From Edwardsiella anguillarum ET080813 (GTDB taxonomy: Bacteria > Pseudomonadota > Gammaproteobacteria > Enterobacterales > Enterobacteriaceae), in NCBI RefSeq assembly GCF_000264765.2, contig NZ_CP006664.1, positions 1,798,001 to 1,862,000 on the forward strand: a stretch of DNA of 64,000 nt, in the 5' to 3' direction. Shown here one piece after another: positions 51,028-62,060 of this stretch (positions within the stretch are counted from its first letter, which is position 1; each line of letters opens with the position of its first letter). The notes below the pieces were generated by a model. That model was not told where the DNA came from. It ran no database searches and saw only the letters and a program-made list of their open reading frames with translations. The position numbers and the translations under genes were made by a program.

Positions 51028-52317
51028 TTAACCTGAGCGTTTACGGTTAGGGCGCGGTGCGCCGCTGCCGCGGCGCGGCGATCCCGGACGGCGTGCGCCG
51101 GCGCCGTTACGGCTACGGCTCAGGCGTTTGGGGGCCGGCAGATCCTTGAGCAGGGCATCGCCGTTGTATTTGCTGACCGGAATCGAATGGCCGATATAGC
51201 TTTCGATAGCCGGCAGGTTCAGCACATACTCTTCACAGGCGAGGCTGATGGAGTTGCCGCTGGCGCCGGCACGACCGGTACGGCCGATGCGGTGTACGTA
51301 GTCTTCACAGTCGTCGGGCAGGTCATAGTTAAACACATGGGTGACCGCCGGGATATGCAGGCCGCGCGCGGCGACGTCGGTGGCGACCAGAATATCGATG
51401 TGCCCCTTGGTGAAATCTTCCAGGATGCGCAGGCGTTTTTTCTGCGGTACGTCCCCGGTCAGCAGACCGACGCGGTGGCCATCGGCGGCCAGGTGCCCCC
51501 AGATGTCCTCGCAGCGGTGCTTGGTGTTGGCGAAAATGATGCAGCGATCCGGCCACTCCTCTTCCAGCAGCGTCTGCAGCAGGCGCATTTTCTCTTCGTT
51601 GGAGGGGTAGAACAGCTCTTCCTGGATCCGGTGTCCGGTTTTTTGCTCCGGCTCAACCTCGACATACTCGGCGTTGTTCATATGCTCGAACGCCAGTTCA
51701 CGCACGCGATAAGAGAGGGTGGCGGAAAACAGCATGTTGAGACGCTGGGCGGTCGGCGGCATACGGCGGAACAGCCAGCGAATGTCTTTGATAAAGCCCA
51801 GATCGAACATGCGATCGGCTTCGTCGAGTACCACGACCTGAATGGCGCCGAGGTCAACGTGACCCTGCTTGGCATAGTCGATCAGGCGTCCGGTGGTACC
51901 GATCAGAATATCAACACCCTGCTCTAAGACCCGGAGCTGCTTGTCATAGCCATCGCCGCCGTAGGCCAGGCCCAGGCGCAGGCCGGTTTCTTGGGCCAGA
52001 GGCTCGGCATCGGAGTGGATCTGGACGGCCAGCTCACGTGTCGGCGCCATAATCAGCGCGCGCGGCTGATTGGTTTTGCGCTCGGCAATGGCCGGATGAG
52101 TCAGTAGATAATGAAAAGTAGACGCTAAAAATGCTAGCGTCTTGCCGGTGCCGGTTTGCGCCTGTCCCGCAACGTCACGCCCGGCGATCGCCAGGGGCAA
52201 TGCCAGTGCCTGAATGGGAGTGCAGCTGTGAAACCCTTTTGATTCAAGGGCTTTTATCACCATTGGGTGCAGGGCGAAGTCGGCAAACTTCTGTTCAGTC
52301 AAGTGTGTTTTGCTCAT
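51028..52317 (-). CDS. rhlB: ATP-dependent RNA helicase RhlB
   Basis: DEAD-box helicase of the RNA degradosome, binding RNase E. It has 429 residues (E. coli 421). Motifs in order are FADFALHP (Q-motif region), [31 protein letters not shown], and [10 protein letters not shown]. The tail from about residue 395 is basic, Ser/Arg/Gly-rich ([17 protein letters not shown]), and somewhat longer than in E. coli; it likely binds RNA. Divergent from trxA. Confidence 0.97.
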   Translation of the reverse strand: MSKTHLTEQKFADFALHPMVIKALESKGFHSCTPIQALALPLAIAGRDVAGQAQTGTGKTLAFLASTFHYLLTHPAIAERKTNQPRALIMAPTRELAVQIHSDAEPLAQETGLRLGLAYGGDGYDKQLRVLEQGVDILIGTTGRLIDYAKQGHVDLGAIQVVVLDEADRMFDLGFIKDIRWLFRRMPPTAQRLNMLFSATLSYRVRELAFEHMNNAEYVEVEPEQKTGHRIQEELFYPSNEEKMRLLQTLLEEEWPDRCIIFANTKHRCEDIWGHLAADGHRVGLLTGDVPQKKRLRILEDFTKGHIDILVATDVAARGLHIPAVTHVFNYDLPDDCEDYVHRIGRTGRAGASGNSISLACEEYVLNLPAIESYIGHSIPVSKYNGDALLKDLPAPKRLSRSRNGAGARRPGSPRRGSGAPRPNRKRSG

Positions 52318-52462
52318 AATGGCGTAGAATAACAGTTAACCGTATCTTCACGAAAGTATTGCTTTACGAAAGCGTATCCGATGAAATAAAGTCAACCCTT
52401 TGTTGGGGGAAGTAGGCTATTACTATAACCAACAAGGCAGACTTAATCCTGTGGAGTAGAAC

Positions 52463-52789
52463 ATGAGCGATAAAATTGTTCACCTGAGCGACAGTGGCTT
52501 CGAGGCTGACGTGCTGAAGGCTGAAGGCCCGATCCTGGTTGATTTCTGGGCTGAATGGTGCGGTCCGTGCAAGATGATTGCTCCGATCCTGGACGAAATC
52601 GCAGCCGAGTATGCAGGGAAGCTGACCATTGCTAAGCTGAATATCGACGAAAACCCGGCTACTGCGCCGAAGTACGGTATCCGTGGTATTCCGACGCTGC
52701 TGCTGTTCAAGAACGGCGCGGTTGCGGCCACCAAAGTGGGCGCGCTGTCCAAGACTCAGTTGAAAGAGTTTCTGGATGCCAACCTGTAA
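52463..52789 (+). CDS. trxA: Thioredoxin 1
   Basis: Cytosolic disulfide reductase, electron donor for ribonucleotide reductase and others. It has 108 residues; the active site WCGPC places cysteines at 33 and 36, and [14 protein letters not shown] carries the cis-proline. TGTGGAGTAGAAC gives a good ribosome site. It lies between divergent rhlB and the rho leader. Confidence 0.98.
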   Translation: MSDKIVHLSDSGFEADVLKAEGPILVDFWAEWCGPCKMIAPILDEIAAEYAGKLTIAKLNIDENPATAPKYGIRGIPTLLLFKNGAVAATKVGALSKTQLKEFLDANL

Positions 52790-53223
52790 GGTTGCCCGCC
52801 ATTTGTGACGGCGTCCGGCGGTTAACGGATTCTTGCTGTTGACCGCTAGACGTCCGCTCATAAGCGTGTTAAGTTTAACCACGCTGCCTAAGTCAGTGCT
52901 TACCTGTAGTTTGAATCATCTGGTTTGAGTCAAAAGTTAGAATCTAAGTTTTACTCTGTTTGAAACCTCTGTATCGCCAGCGTTCTTCCTGTTGTATGTG
53001 GCTTTGTCACCGGGATGAAGCATGGATCAGCAAGTTAAAACATAGGTTTTAAATCGTTAACGCCTCTTTCGTCCCATCAGCGAGAATCGTCCGCTGGATC
53101 TGTCGCACCGCTAGCAGCATGGGCGCACAGGGGAAGGAAAGTTCGCAAACAGGCATGGATGACCCCGTCATACCATTCACTATACAGTTCGAGATATACC
53201 CCGAGTTTAAAGAACCCACCACT
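52790..53223. other. 434-bp intergenic region and rho leader
   Basis: No convincing gene is seen. The E. coli rhoL leader peptide is not recognisable; the best short frame (52996-53052, 18 codons) has no ribosome site. From about 52920 the plus strand presumably carries the rho promoter and untranslated leader. The rho frame stays open upstream to an ATG at 53119, giving a possible 35-codon extension that is not conserved in the family. Confidence 0.6.
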
Positions 53224-54483
53224 ATGAATCTTACCGAATTAAAGAATACGCCGGTTTCTGAGTTGATTACGCTTGGCGAGAGCATGGGGCTGGAAAATCT
53301 GGCGCGCATGCGTAAGCAGGATATTATTTTTGCCATCCTTAAGCAGCATGCGAAAAGCGGCGAAGATATTTTTGGCGATGGCGTGCTAGAGATCCTGCAG
53401 GACGGTTTTGGATTCCTGCGCTCCGCAGACAGCTCCTACCTTGCCGGTCCCGATGATATCTACGTTTCTCCCAGCCAAATCCGCCGTTTTAACCTGCGTA
53501 CCGGTGATACCATTTCCGGCAAAATTCGTCCGCCGAAAGAGGGTGAGCGCTACTTTGCCCTGCTGAAGGTTAACGAAGTTAACTATGACAAGCCGGAAAA
53601 TGCCCGCAGCAAGATCCTGTTTGAAAACCTGACGCCGCTGCATGCCAATTCGCGTCTGCGCATGGAGCGTGGCAACGGTTCTACGGAAGACTTGACCGCG
53701 CGCGTGCTGGATCTGGCCTCGCCGATTGGCCGCGGTCAACGCGGTCTGATCGTCGCTCCGCCGAAGGCCGGTAAGACGATGCTGCTGCAGAACATCGCCC
53801 AGAGCATCGCCTATAACCATCCTGACTGCGTGCTGATGGTGCTGCTGATCGATGAGCGTCCGGAAGAGGTGACGGAGATGCAGCGTCTGGTGAAGGGTGA
53901 GGTGGTTGCCTCGACCTTTGATGAGCCGGCGTCGCGCCATGTTCAGGTCGCTGAAATGGTGATCGAAAAGGCCAAGCGTCTGGTTGAACACAAGAAAGAC
54001 GTGATCATCCTGCTGGACTCCATCACCCGTCTGGCTCGCGCCTATAACACCGTGGTGCCGGCCTCCGGTAAAGTGTTGACCGGCGGCGTGGACGCCAACG
54101 CCCTGCACCGTCCGAAGCGCTTCTTCGGCGCGGCGCGTAACGTGGAGGAGGGCGGCAGCCTGACCATCATCGCGACGGCGCTGATCGATACCGGCTCTAA
54201 GATGGATGAGGTTATCTACGAAGAGTTTAAGGGCACCGGTAACATGGAGCTGCATCTGTCGCGTAAGATTGCTGAGAAGCGCGTCTTCCCCGCCATCGAT
54301 TACAACCGCTCCGGTACCCGTAAAGAAGAGCTGCTCACCACGCCGGAGGAGCTGCAGAAGATGTGGATCCTGCGCAAGATTATTCACCCGATGGGTGAGA
54401 TCGATGCGATGGAGTTCCTGATCAATAAGTTGGCAATGACCAAAACTAACGATGAGTTCTTTGACATGATGAAACGCTCTTAA
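53224..54483 (+). CDS. rho: Transcription termination factor Rho
   Basis: Hexameric RNA-dependent ATPase that terminates transcription. The start at 53224 ([20 protein letters not shown]) gives 419 residues, exactly the E. coli length. The primary RNA-binding domain has [14 protein letters not shown]; the ATPase domain has Walker A PPKAGKT near residue 180, Walker [17 protein letters not shown], and the Q/R loops near [19 protein letters not shown]. The ribosome site before the ATG is weak, fitting autogenous control. An intrinsic terminator follows. Confidence 0.98.
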   Translation: MNLTELKNTPVSELITLGESMGLENLARMRKQDIIFAILKQHAKSGEDIFGDGVLEILQDGFGFLRSADSSYLAGPDDIYVSPSQIRRFNLRTGDTISGKIRPPKEGERYFALLKVNEVNYDKPENARSKILFENLTPLHANSRLRMERGNGSTEDLTARVLDLASPIGRGQRGLIVAPPKAGKTMLLQNIAQSIAYNHPDCVLMVLLIDERPEEVTEMQRLVKGEVVASTFDEPASRHVQVAEMVIEKAKRLVEHKKDVIILLDSITRLARAYNTVVPASGKVLTGGVDANALHRPKRFFGAARNVEEGGSLTIIATALIDTGSKMDEVIYEEFKGTGNMELHLSRKIAEKRVFPAIDYNRSGTRKEELLTTPEELQKMWILRKIIHPMGEIDAMEFLINKLAMTKTNDEFFDMMKRS

Positions 54484-54512
54484 TCATCGGCTCTGCCAAC
54501 TCGGGAAAAACG

Positions 54513-54540
54513 ACGCCACGTTAGCAATAACGTGGCGTTT
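54513..54540 (+). terminator. rho terminator
   Basis: An 11-bp perfect stem ACGCCACGTTA / TAACGTGGCGT with tetraloop GCAA and a short T-run, 30 bp after the rho stop. The GNRA-type loop adds stability. Confidence 0.85.
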
Positions 54541-54758
54541 TGCACTTTTAGCGGATACGATTAGACAAATATATTTTGCACTATATGTATAAAATTGGCG
54601 AATCGTCCAGATTATGCATATGTCGCTGACCGCGGGAGTCCAGGCGATGTCTTTTTATTGTTCTGGACTGCCGGGCCTATTTCGCCGATGTGTTGGTCTT
54701 GTTAAAGGGATATCGTCGCGTAACGTCATGGCGGCGATCAGACAGAGAGCAGTTAACC

Positions 54759-55847
54759 GTGAATTTACTCACTCTGAGTAGCAAATTTTTCCTTATCTTC
54801 CTTTTCTCTATGGCATTTTTACTGGTCGCCCGCCGGGTAGCCAAGAAGATAGGTCTGGTGGATAAGCCCAATTACCGTAAGCGGCATCAGGGGCTGATCC
54901 CGCTGGTCGGCGGTATCTCGGTGTACGCGGGGATCTGCTTTACTTTCCTGTTTTTTAAACCCTACATTCCCCACGCCACCCTGTATCTGATCTGTGCCGG
55001 GATCCTGGTGCTGGTCGGTGCGCTGGATGATCGCTTCGATATCAGCGTAAAGTTCCGCGCCACGGTGCAGGCGCTGATCGCCATCGCCATGATGGTCGCA
55101 GGCGGCCTATACCTGCGCAGCCTGGGGTTTGTCTTAGGGCCCTGGGAGCTGATTTTAGGCCCCTTCGGTTATCTGGTGACGCTGTTTGCAGTATGGGCGG
55201 CGATCAACGCCTTTAATATGGTGGACGGTATCGACGGCCTGCTCGGCGGTCTGTCCTGCGTCACCTTTGCCGCCATGGGGATCCTGCTGCAGTGGGACGG
55301 CCAGCCGGATTTGGCGCTGTGGTGCTTTGCGATTATCGCGGCGACGCTTCCCTACATTCTGCTGAATCTGGGCGTGGTTGGGCCGCGTTTCAAGGTCTTT
55401 ATGGGCGACGCCGGAAGTACCCTGATCGGCTTTACCGTTATCTGGATTTTGCTGGAGAGCACCCAGGGGCGCGGGCATCCGATGAACCCGGTGACGGCGC
55501 TGTGGGTTATCGCGATACCGCTGATGGATATGATCGCTATTATGTATCGGCGTCTGCGCAAAGGGATGAGCCCCTTTTCACCAGACCGCCAGCATATTCA
55601 TCACCTGATTATGCGCGCTGGCTTTACCTCCCGCCAGGCGTTTGTCCTGATTACGCTGGCGGCGGCGCTGCTGGCGGCGATCGGGGTTCTGGGTGAGATC
55701 TGGCTGCCCGAATATGTCATGATGGCACTGTTCTTGCTTGCTTTTGCCCTCTATGGTTACTGTATCAAGCGCGCGTGGCGCGTGGCGCGTATGGTGAAGC
55801 GCTTTAAGCGCCGTCTGCGCCGTAAATCGGCAGGCATGCATGTCTAA
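54759..55847 (+). CDS. wecA: UDP-GlcNAc:undecaprenyl-phosphate GlcNAc-1-phosphate transferase WecA
   Basis: Integral membrane enzyme that starts synthesis of enterobacterial common antigen (ECA) and many O-antigens. The frame opens at 54690 but the family N-terminus NLLTLSSKFFLIFLFS begins at a GTG at 54759, giving 362 residues (E. coli 367). About eleven membrane segments are visible. Catalytic loops show DDRFDIS, NMVDGIDGL, MGDAGSTLIG and DRQHIHH. The 275-bp upstream leader carries an inverted repeat AGTCCAG/CTGGACT (54637-54643, 54663-54669). First gene of the ECA operon. Confidence 0.96.
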   Translation: MNLLTLSSKFFLIFLFSMAFLLVARRVAKKIGLVDKPNYRKRHQGLIPLVGGISVYAGICFTFLFFKPYIPHATLYLICAGILVLVGALDDRFDISVKFRATVQALIAIAMMVAGGLYLRSLGFVLGPWELILGPFGYLVTLFAVWAAINAFNMVDGIDGLLGGLSCVTFAAMGILLQWDGQPDLALWCFAIIAATLPYILLNLGVVGPRFKVFMGDAGSTLIGFTVIWILLESTQGRGHPMNPVTALWVIAIPLMDMIAIMYRRLRKGMSPFSPDRQHIHHLIMRAGFTSRQAFVLITLAAALLAAIGVLGEIWLPEYVMMALFLLAFALYGYCIKRAWRVARMVKRFKRRLRRKSAGMHV

Positions 55848-55877
55848 CGGCCCTAGTCGGCCATAAAGGGAAAACCG

Positions 55878-56915
55878 ATGGTGAGTCAAAATCCGATGCC
55901 CGTGGAGAATGAGCTGGATGTCCGAGGGCTGTGTCGAACGCTGTGGCGCGGTAAGTCCTGGATCGTTGGCACGGCGGTGTTGTTTGCGGCGCTGGCGCTG
56001 GGTGTCTCTCTGCTGATGCCGCAGAAGTGGAGCGCGGCGGCGATCACCGCGAGCCCGGGCGTTAACAGCCTGGGCGGCTACTACTCTCAGCAGCAGTTTT
56101 TACGCAATCTTGCGCAGCTAAGCGCGCCCAGCGGCGCGGCGGCGCAGGGCAGCATCGCCGATGAGGCCTACGCTGAGTTCACGACACAGTTGGCCTCCTA
56201 TGACACGCGGCGCGAGTTTTGGCTGCATAGCCCCTATTATCAGCGTCATAAAGAGGGGAGCGCGCAGGCGGATGCGGCGCTGCTGGATGAGCTGATTAAT
56301 CAGATCGTCTTTACGCCGGGGGACGCGGCGAAGCACAGCGATGACAGCATTCGTCTTACCGCCGACGGCGCCGCGCAGGCTAACCAGCTGCTGCGCCAGT
56401 ACGTTGCCTTTGCCGCCCATCGCGCCAGCGCCAATCTGAATGCCTCTCTGCAGGGGGCCTGGGCGGCCCGTAGTATCTTTCTGAAGGCGCAGGTAAAGCG
56501 TCAGGAGGCGGTGGCGCAGGCGATCTATCAGCGTGAGCTAAACGGCCTGGAGCAGGGGCTGAAGATCGCCGCGCAGCAGGGGATCACCCGCAGCATGGCG
56601 ACGACGGCGCAGGCCGAGGTGCCCGATGCCGAGCTGTTTATGCTAGGACAGCCGATGCTGCGCGCGCGTCTGGAGGCCCTGCGCGCCGTTGGGCCATCCT
56701 ATGACATTGACTATGACCGGAATCGGGCGATGCTCACGACCCTGAGCGTCGGGCCGGTTTTGGACGCGGCGTTTCAGCCTTATCGCTATCTGCGCACGCC
56801 GGAGGAGCCGGTGAAGCGTGATAGCCCGCGCCGGCTCTTTATGATGGTGATGTGGGGCGCCATTGGCGCGCTGGTCGGCGCCGGTATTGCGCTTTCCCGC
56901 CGCGCACGGATCTGA
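55878..56915 (+). CDS. wzzE: ECA chain-length regulator WzzE
   Basis: Polysaccharide co-polymerase that sets the repeat number of ECA chains. It has 345 residues with two membrane segments: one after LCRTLWRGKSWIVG (about 33-52) and one near the C-terminus (about 320-340). Between them is a long periplasmic helical domain rich in Ala and Gln. The Wzz pattern of a proline-rich stretch just before the second segment appears in TPEEPVKRDSPRR. It follows wecA by 30 bp. Confidence 0.95.
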   Translation: MVSQNPMPVENELDVRGLCRTLWRGKSWIVGTAVLFAALALGVSLLMPQKWSAAAITASPGVNSLGGYYSQQQFLRNLAQLSAPSGAAAQGSIADEAYAEFTTQLASYDTRREFWLHSPYYQRHKEGSAQADAALLDELINQIVFTPGDAAKHSDDSIRLTADGAAQANQLLRQYVAFAAHRASANLNASLQGAWAARSIFLKAQVKRQEAVAQAIYQRELNGLEQGLKIAAQQGITRSMATTAQAEVPDAELFMLGQPMLRARLEALRAVGPSYDIDYDRNRAMLTTLSVGPVLDAAFQPYRYLRTPEEPVKRDSPRRLFMMVMWGAIGALVGAGIALSRRARI

Positions 56916-56997
56916 GCGCCTGCGTTAGCGCTTAACAGGGAATTGGCCGGTCCGGCCAGCGGGCGGGGATCGGCGGTAACAAAAGAAGAATGATACA

Positions 56998-58128
56998 GTG
57001 AAAGTGTTAACCGTCTTTGGCACGCGTCCTGAAGCGATCAAAATGGCCCCCTTAGTGCATGCGCTGGCCGCAGACGCCGCATTTGATGCTCGCGTCTGCG
57101 TCACCGCCCAGCACCGGGAGATGTTGGATCAGGTGCTGGGGCTGTTTCAAATCGTGCCCGATTACGATCTGAACATTATGCGTCCAGGACAGGATCTGAG
57201 CGATATTACCTGCCGGATCCTGGAGGGGCTCAAGCCCGTCTTGGCCGAGTTCCGACCCGATGTGGTACTGGTTCACGGCGATACCACCACCACGCTGGCG
57301 GCCAGTCTGGCGGCATTTTATCAGCGAATTCCGGTCGGGCACGTGGAGGCGGGGTTGCGCACCGGCGATCTCTATTCGCCTTGGCCCGAGGAGGCCAACC
57401 GTACGCTGACCGGACACCTGGCCAGCCTCCATTTTGCGCCGACCCTCACGGCGCGCGCCAATCTTCTACGCGAAGGCATTGGTGAACAGACGATCCACCT
57501 GACCGGCAATAGCGTGGTTGATGCCCTGCTGTGGGTGCGAGACAGGATCTGCGCCGATGCGGCATTGCAGACCCGTCTGGCCGCGTCCTATCCGTTTTTG
57601 GCTGCAGATAAGCCGCTGCTGCTGGTGACCGGTCATCGGCGCGAGAGCTTCGGCGGCGGCTTTGAGCGTATCTGCGGTGCGCTGGCGCAGATTGCGCGCA
57701 GCCACCCGCAGGTACAGATCGTTTATCCGGTACACTTGAACCCTAACGTCAGCGAGCCGGTTAACCGCATCCTGCACGACATCGAGAATGTCTTTTTGAT
57801 CCCGCCGCAGGACTACCTGCCGTTTGTCTATTTGATGGGGCGAGCCCAGCTGATTTTGACTGATTCGGGGGGGATCCAGGAGGAGGCGCCCTCTCTAGGC
57901 AAGCCGGTGCTGGTGATGCGGGAGACCACTGAGCGGCCGGAGGCGGTACAGGCCGGAACCGTGCGTCTGGTGGGGACGGATACGGCGACGATTGTCGCGC
58001 AGGTGAGTCTGCTGCTGGAGGATGAGCAGCAGTACCGGGCGATGAGCCATGCTACTAACCCCTATGGTGACGGGCATGCCTGTCAGCGTATTTTAAGCGC
58101 ATTAAAAAATTATCGGGCAACACTATGA
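56998..58128 (+). CDS. wecB: UDP-N-acetylglucosamine 2-epimerase WecB
   Basis: Makes UDP-ManNAc from UDP-GlcNAc for ECA. The start is a GTG at 56998 ([18 protein letters not shown]) and the protein has 376 residues, as in E. coli. [54 protein letters not shown] and [11 protein letters not shown] mark the non-hydrolysing epimerase family. An 82-bp gap separates it from wzzE; it overlaps wecC by 4 bp. Confidence 0.97.
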   Translation: MKVLTVFGTRPEAIKMAPLVHALAADAAFDARVCVTAQHREMLDQVLGLFQIVPDYDLNIMRPGQDLSDITCRILEGLKPVLAEFRPDVVLVHGDTTTTLAASLAAFYQRIPVGHVEAGLRTGDLYSPWPEEANRTLTGHLASLHFAPTLTARANLLREGIGEQTIHLTGNSVVDALLWVRDRICADAALQTRLAASYPFLAADKPLLLVTGHRRESFGGGFERICGALAQIARSHPQVQIVYPVHLNPNVSEPVNRILHDIENVFLIPPQDYLPFVYLMGRAQLILTDSGGIQEEAPSLGKPVLVMRETTERPEAVQAGTVRLVGTDTATIVAQVSLLLEDEQQYRAMSHATNPYGDGHACQRILSALKNYRATL

Positions 58129-59387
58129 GTTTTGACACTATTTCCGTTATTGGGCTGGGTTATATCGGTTTGCCGACGGCCGTGGCGTTTGCCGGGTGCC
58201 GTAAGCAGGTGATCGGGGTTGACGTCAGTCAACATGCGGTCGAGACCATCAACCGCGGTGAAATTCACATCGTTGAGCCAGATCTGGATCGGGCGGTGAA
58301 GCGCGCCGTTGAGGGGGGCTTTCTGCGTGCGGTGATGCGACCCGAGCCGGCCGACGCCTTTTTGATCGCGGTTCCCACGCCCTTCAAGGGCGAGCATGAG
58401 CCCGATTTAACCTATGTCGAAGCGGCGGCGCGCTCCATTGCGCCGGTGCTGAAGAAAGGGGATCTGGTGATCCTCGAGTCGACCTCTCCGGTCGGTGCCA
58501 CGGAGCAGATGTGCGCCTGGCTGGCCGAGTGCCGGGCGGATCTGCGTTTCCCCCATCAGGGCGGCGAGCAGGCGGATATCCGCGTCGCCTATTGCCCAGA
58601 GCGGGTACTGCCGGGGAAAATCATGGTGGAGCTGCTGCGCAACGATCGGGTGATCGGCGGCATGACGCCAGCCTGTTCGGCTCAGGCCAGCGCGCTGTAC
58701 CGGCTGTTTCTGGAGGGGGAGTGCGTGGAGACCAACGCCCGCACCGCCGAAATGTGTAAATTGACCGAAAACAGCTTCCGCGACGTGAACATTGCCTTTG
58801 CCAATGAGCTGTCCCTGATTTGCGATGCTCAGGGTATCGATGTTTGGCAGCTGATTGCGCTGGCTAACCGCCATCCACGCGTGAATATTCTGCAGCCGGG
58901 GCCGGGCGTCGGTGGGCACTGTATCGCGGTAGACCCTTGGTTTATCGTGGCGCAGAATCCGCAGCTGGCACGTTTGATCCATACGGCGCGCCTGGTGAAT
59001 GACGGCAAGCCGCTGTGGGTCGTCGATCGGGTGAAAGCGGCGCTGGCCGACTGCTTGGCCGCGGAGGATAAACGGGCCTCCGAAGCGACCATTGCCTGCT
59101 TCGGCCTGGCTTTTAAGCCGGATATCGACGATCTGCGCGAGAGTCCGGCGATGGAGATCGCCGAGATGGTCGCTCAGTGGCACAGTGGCACCACGCTGGT
59201 GGTTGAGCCCAACATTCACCAACTGCCTACCCGCCTGGCCGGTATGGCGCAGCTGACGGACTGCGCTACGGCGCTGGCGCAGGCCGATGTCGTGGTGCTG
59301 CTGGTCGATCATCAGCCGTTCCGGGTGCTGGCGCCTCAGACGGTGACCCAGCGCTTTGTGGTGGACACCAAGGGGGTATGGCGGTGA
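58125..59387 (+). CDS. wecC: UDP-N-acetyl-D-mannosamine dehydrogenase WecC
   Basis: NAD-dependent four-electron oxidation of UDP-ManNAc to UDP-ManNAcA, the second ECA sugar. It has 420 residues, as in E. coli. The Rossmann motif is [23 protein letters not shown] follows, and the catalytic Cys is in [13 protein letters not shown] near residue 266. [16 protein letters not shown] holds the substrate Lys/Asn region. Its ATG overlaps the wecB stop. Confidence 0.97.
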   Translation: MSFDTISVIGLGYIGLPTAVAFAGCRKQVIGVDVSQHAVETINRGEIHIVEPDLDRAVKRAVEGGFLRAVMRPEPADAFLIAVPTPFKGEHEPDLTYVEAAARSIAPVLKKGDLVILESTSPVGATEQMCAWLAECRADLRFPHQGGEQADIRVAYCPERVLPGKIMVELLRNDRVIGGMTPACSAQASALYRLFLEGECVETNARTAEMCKLTENSFRDVNIAFANELSLICDAQGIDVWQLIALANRHPRVNILQPGPGVGGHCIAVDPWFIVAQNPQLARLIHTARLVNDGKPLWVVDRVKAALADCLAAEDKRASEATIACFGLAFKPDIDDLRESPAMEIAEMVAQWHSGTTLVVEPNIHQLPTRLAGMAQLTDCATALAQADVVVLLVDHQPFRVLAPQTVTQRFVVDTKGVWR

Positions 59388-60448
59388 GACGCATTTTGGT
59401 CACCGGCGGCGCCGGCTTTATCGGCTCGGCCGTTGTGCGGCATATCATCATGGATACGACCGACAGCGTGGTGGTGGTCGACAAGCTGACCTACGCCGGT
59501 AATCTGGCCTCGCTAGCGCCGGTGGTGGACAGCGATCGCTATGCGTTTGAGCGGGCGGATATCGGCGACCGCGCGGCGATGGATCGGATCCTTGCCCAGT
59601 ACCGGCCGGATGCCATTATGCATCTAGCGGCCGAGAGCCACGTCGATCGCTCTATCGACGGCCCGGCGGATTTTATTCAGACCAACATCGTGGGCACTTA
59701 TACCCTGCTGGAGGCGACGCGTGGATACTGGAGCGCGTTGCCGGCGGCGCAGCGGGCGGCATTCCGTTTCCATCATATTTCTACCGACGAGGTGTATGGG
59801 GATCTGCACGGTCCGCAGGCGTTGTTCCGCGAAGATACGCCCTATGCGCCGAGCAGCCCCTACTCTGCCTCCAAGGCCGCCAGCGATCATCTGGTACGCG
59901 CCTGGCTGCGCACCTACGGACTGCCGACGCTGATCACCAACTGCTCGAATAACTACGGTCCCTACCACTTTCCGGAAAAACTGATCCCGCTGACCATCAT
60001 CAATGCGCTGGCTGCTAAGCCGCTGCCGGTTTATGGCAATGGCCTGCAGGTGCGCGACTGGCTGTACGTCGAGGATCATGCCCGCGCGCTGTATCGGGTG
60101 CTGACGACCGGGCGAGTGGGGGAGACCTATAACATCGGCGGTCACAACGAACAGCGCAACATTGATGTGGTGACGACGCTGTGCGCATTGCTGCAGGAGA
60201 TGGTGCCGGAAAAACCCGTCGGCGTGCGCCATTTTGCCGATCTGATCACCTATGTGGCGGATCGCCCAGGTCATGATGTGCGCTATGCGATCGACGCCGC
60301 CAAGATCGAGCGAGAGCTGGGCTGGCGGCCACAGGAGACCTTTGAGAGCGGTATCCGCAAGACGGTCGCCTGGTACCTGGCCAATGAGCGCTGGTGGCGC
60401 GCCGTGATGGATGGCTCCTATGCCGGTGAACGGTTGGGGCTGGCCTGA
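59384..60448 (+). CDS. rffG: dTDP-glucose 4,6-dehydratase RffG
   Basis: Makes dTDP-4-keto-6-deoxyglucose for the Fuc4NAc sugar of ECA. I chose the GTG at 59384, which overlaps the wecC stop as GTGA, because AGGGGG lies about 7 bp before it and the protein then begins [15 protein letters not shown] like E. coli. An ATG two codons upstream is too close to that ribosome site. Length is 354 residues. SDR motifs: [30 protein letters not shown] and [11 protein letters not shown]. Confidence 0.95.
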   Translation: MRRILVTGGAGFIGSAVVRHIIMDTTDSVVVVDKLTYAGNLASLAPVVDSDRYAFERADIGDRAAMDRILAQYRPDAIMHLAAESHVDRSIDGPADFIQTNIVGTYTLLEATRGYWSALPAAQRAAFRFHHISTDEVYGDLHGPQALFREDTPYAPSSPYSASKAASDHLVRAWLRTYGLPTLITNCSNNYGPYHFPEKLIPLTIINALAAKPLPVYGNGLQVRDWLYVEDHARALYRVLTTGRVGETYNIGGHNEQRNIDVVTTLCALLQEMVPEKPVGVRHFADLITYVADRPGHDVRYAIDAAKIERELGWRPQETFESGIRKTVAWYLANERWWRAVMDGSYAGERLGLA

Positions 60449-60480
60449 CGCGTTCACGTACGCGAAGATAAGGATGACCG

Positions 60481-61362
60481 ATGAAAGGTATTATTTTGGC
60501 GGGGGGATCGGGCACCCGCCTGTATCCCATAACCCGCGGCGTCTCCAAACAGCTGCTGCCGATCTACGACAAGCCGATGATCTATTATCCGCTGTCGGTA
60601 TTGATGCTGGCCGGGATCCGCGACATTCTGCTGATCAGCACCCCGCAGGATCTGCCGGCGTTTCAGCGGCTGTTGGGTGATGGCGGCGATATCGGCGTCC
60701 GCTTGCAGTACGCCGAGCAGCCGCGTCCAGAGGGGCTGGCCCAGGCGTTTTTAATCGGAGAGTCGTTCCTTGACGGCGATAGCTGTTGCCTGGTCCTTGG
60801 GGACAATATCTTTTTTGGCCAAGGGTTTAGCCCCAAGCTGCGTCAGGTGGCGCAGCGCGAGGGCGGGGCGACGGTATTCGGCTATCAGGTGATGGACCCC
60901 GAGCGTTTTGGGGTGGTTGAGTTCGATGACGACTTCCGTGCCCTCTCCATCGAGGAGAAGCCCCTGCGGCCGCGCTCGAACTGGGCGGTGACCGGGCTCT
61001 ATTTCTATGATGCTCAGGTGGTGGACTTTGCCCGCAGGGTTACTCCCTCCGTTCGCGGCGAGCTGGAGATCACCAGTATTAACCAGATGTATCTGCAGCG
61101 TGGTGAGCTCAACGTAGAGCTGCTGGGGCGGGGGTTCGCCTGGCTCGATACCGGTACCCATGACAGCCTGCTGGAGGCCAGCGCCTTTGTGCAGACGGTG
61201 GAGAAGCGACAGGGCTTTAAGATTGCCTGCCTGGAGGAGATTGCCTGGCGCAACGGTTGGCTGGATGACCGCGGCGTAGCGCGCGCCGCGGCATCGCTGG
61301 ACAAGACCGCCTATGGCGCCTATCTGCGGGAGTTACTGCATGTCCGTCCACGCCAGTATTGA
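60481..61362 (+). CDS. rffH: Glucose-1-phosphate thymidylyltransferase RffH
   Basis: Makes dTDP-glucose for the ECA pathway. It has 293 residues (RmlA family, E. coli RffH 293). The nucleotide-binding [20 protein letters not shown] opens the protein; [11 protein letters not shown] and [20 protein letters not shown] form the active site. It overlaps rffC by 23 bp. A second rmlA copy usually serves O-antigen, but none is in this window. Confidence 0.96.
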   Translation: MKGIILAGGSGTRLYPITRGVSKQLLPIYDKPMIYYPLSVLMLAGIRDILLISTPQDLPAFQRLLGDGGDIGVRLQYAEQPRPEGLAQAFLIGESFLDGDSCCLVLGDNIFFGQGFSPKLRQVAQREGGATVFGYQVMDPERFGVVEFDDDFRALSIEEKPLRPRSNWAVTGLYFYDAQVVDFARRVTPSVRGELEITSINQMYLQRGELNVELLGRGFAWLDTGTHDSLLEASAFVQTVEKRQGFKIACLEEIAWRNGWLDDRGVARAAASLDKTAYGAYLRELLHVRPRQY

Positions 61363-62035
61363 GCCGCTGGCGTGGGAGAGCGCCTTTTTTGCCCTGCGCA
61401 GCGGGCGGTTGATGTTTGACGATCGGGCTCCTCCGCTGCTGGCGTCGGCGTGCGATGCCTATCAGCTGCTGCAGGCGAAGGTGGACGCTCGCGATCTGGC
61501 GCACTGTGATGCCCTGCAGGCGCTGGGGTTCCGTCTGGCGGAGGGGGAGGCCGACTTTATCCTACCCGTATCGTCCGCGCCGGCATCCGGTAGCCAGCGT
61601 CAGGCGCAGGCGCAGGATTGCCCGTGGCTGCGCACCCTGGCGCGCGATGCCTTTGCGCTGAGCCGTTTTCGAGCCCCTTGGTATCGCGACGGGGACAGCG
61701 CGCGTTTCTATGCCGAATGGGTCGAGAAGGCCGTCTATGGCACGTTCGATCACGCTTGCCTGCTGGCGCTGGATAATGAGGGCAATCCTCAGGGATTTGT
61801 CACACTGCGGCGACAGGTGGACGGCAGCGCCCGGATTGGGCTACTGGCGGTGGACGGCGCATCGTTCCGCTGCGGCGTGGGGCGGCGCCTGGTCACGCAG
61901 GCGCAGGCGTGGTGTCACGCACAGCATCTGTCTCGGCTGCACGTGGCAACCCAGATAGGTAATCTGGCGGCGCAACGTTTGTATCTTGGTTGCGGTGCGC
62001 AGCTGGCTGCTACCGCTTATTGGCTATACCGATAA
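61340..62035 (+). CDS. rffC: dTDP-4-amino-4,6-dideoxygalactose N-acetyltransferase RffC (WecD)
   Basis: GNAT acetyltransferase forming dTDP-Fuc4NAc. The start at 61340 ([20 protein letters not shown]) gives 231 residues (E. coli 224). The acetyl-CoA fold lies in the C-terminal half, with [28 protein letters not shown] and [26 protein letters not shown] is the family ending. The N-terminal half is less conserved. It overlaps rffH by 23 bp, implying translational coupling. Confidence 0.94.
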   Translation: MSVHASIEPLAWESAFFALRSGRLMFDDRAPPLLASACDAYQLLQAKVDARDLAHCDALQALGFRLAEGEADFILPVSSAPASGSQRQAQAQDCPWLRTLARDAFALSRFRAPWYRDGDSARFYAEWVEKAVYGTFDHACLLALDNEGNPQGFVTLRRQVDGSARIGLLAVDGASFRCGVGRRLVTQAQAWCHAQHLSRLHVATQIGNLAAQRLYLGCGAQLAATAYWLYR

Positions 62036-62060
62036 CGTTATCTCGATCGAGGTGAACACA

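Noticed and set aside
52996-53052. 18-codon frame in the rho leader as a possible rhoL
   Set aside because: No ribosome site and no similarity to the E. coli RhoL peptide.
53386-54387. 333-codon minus-strand frame within rho
   Set aside because: Shadow of the rho frame, rich in His/Gln/Leu with no recognisable domain or ribosome site.
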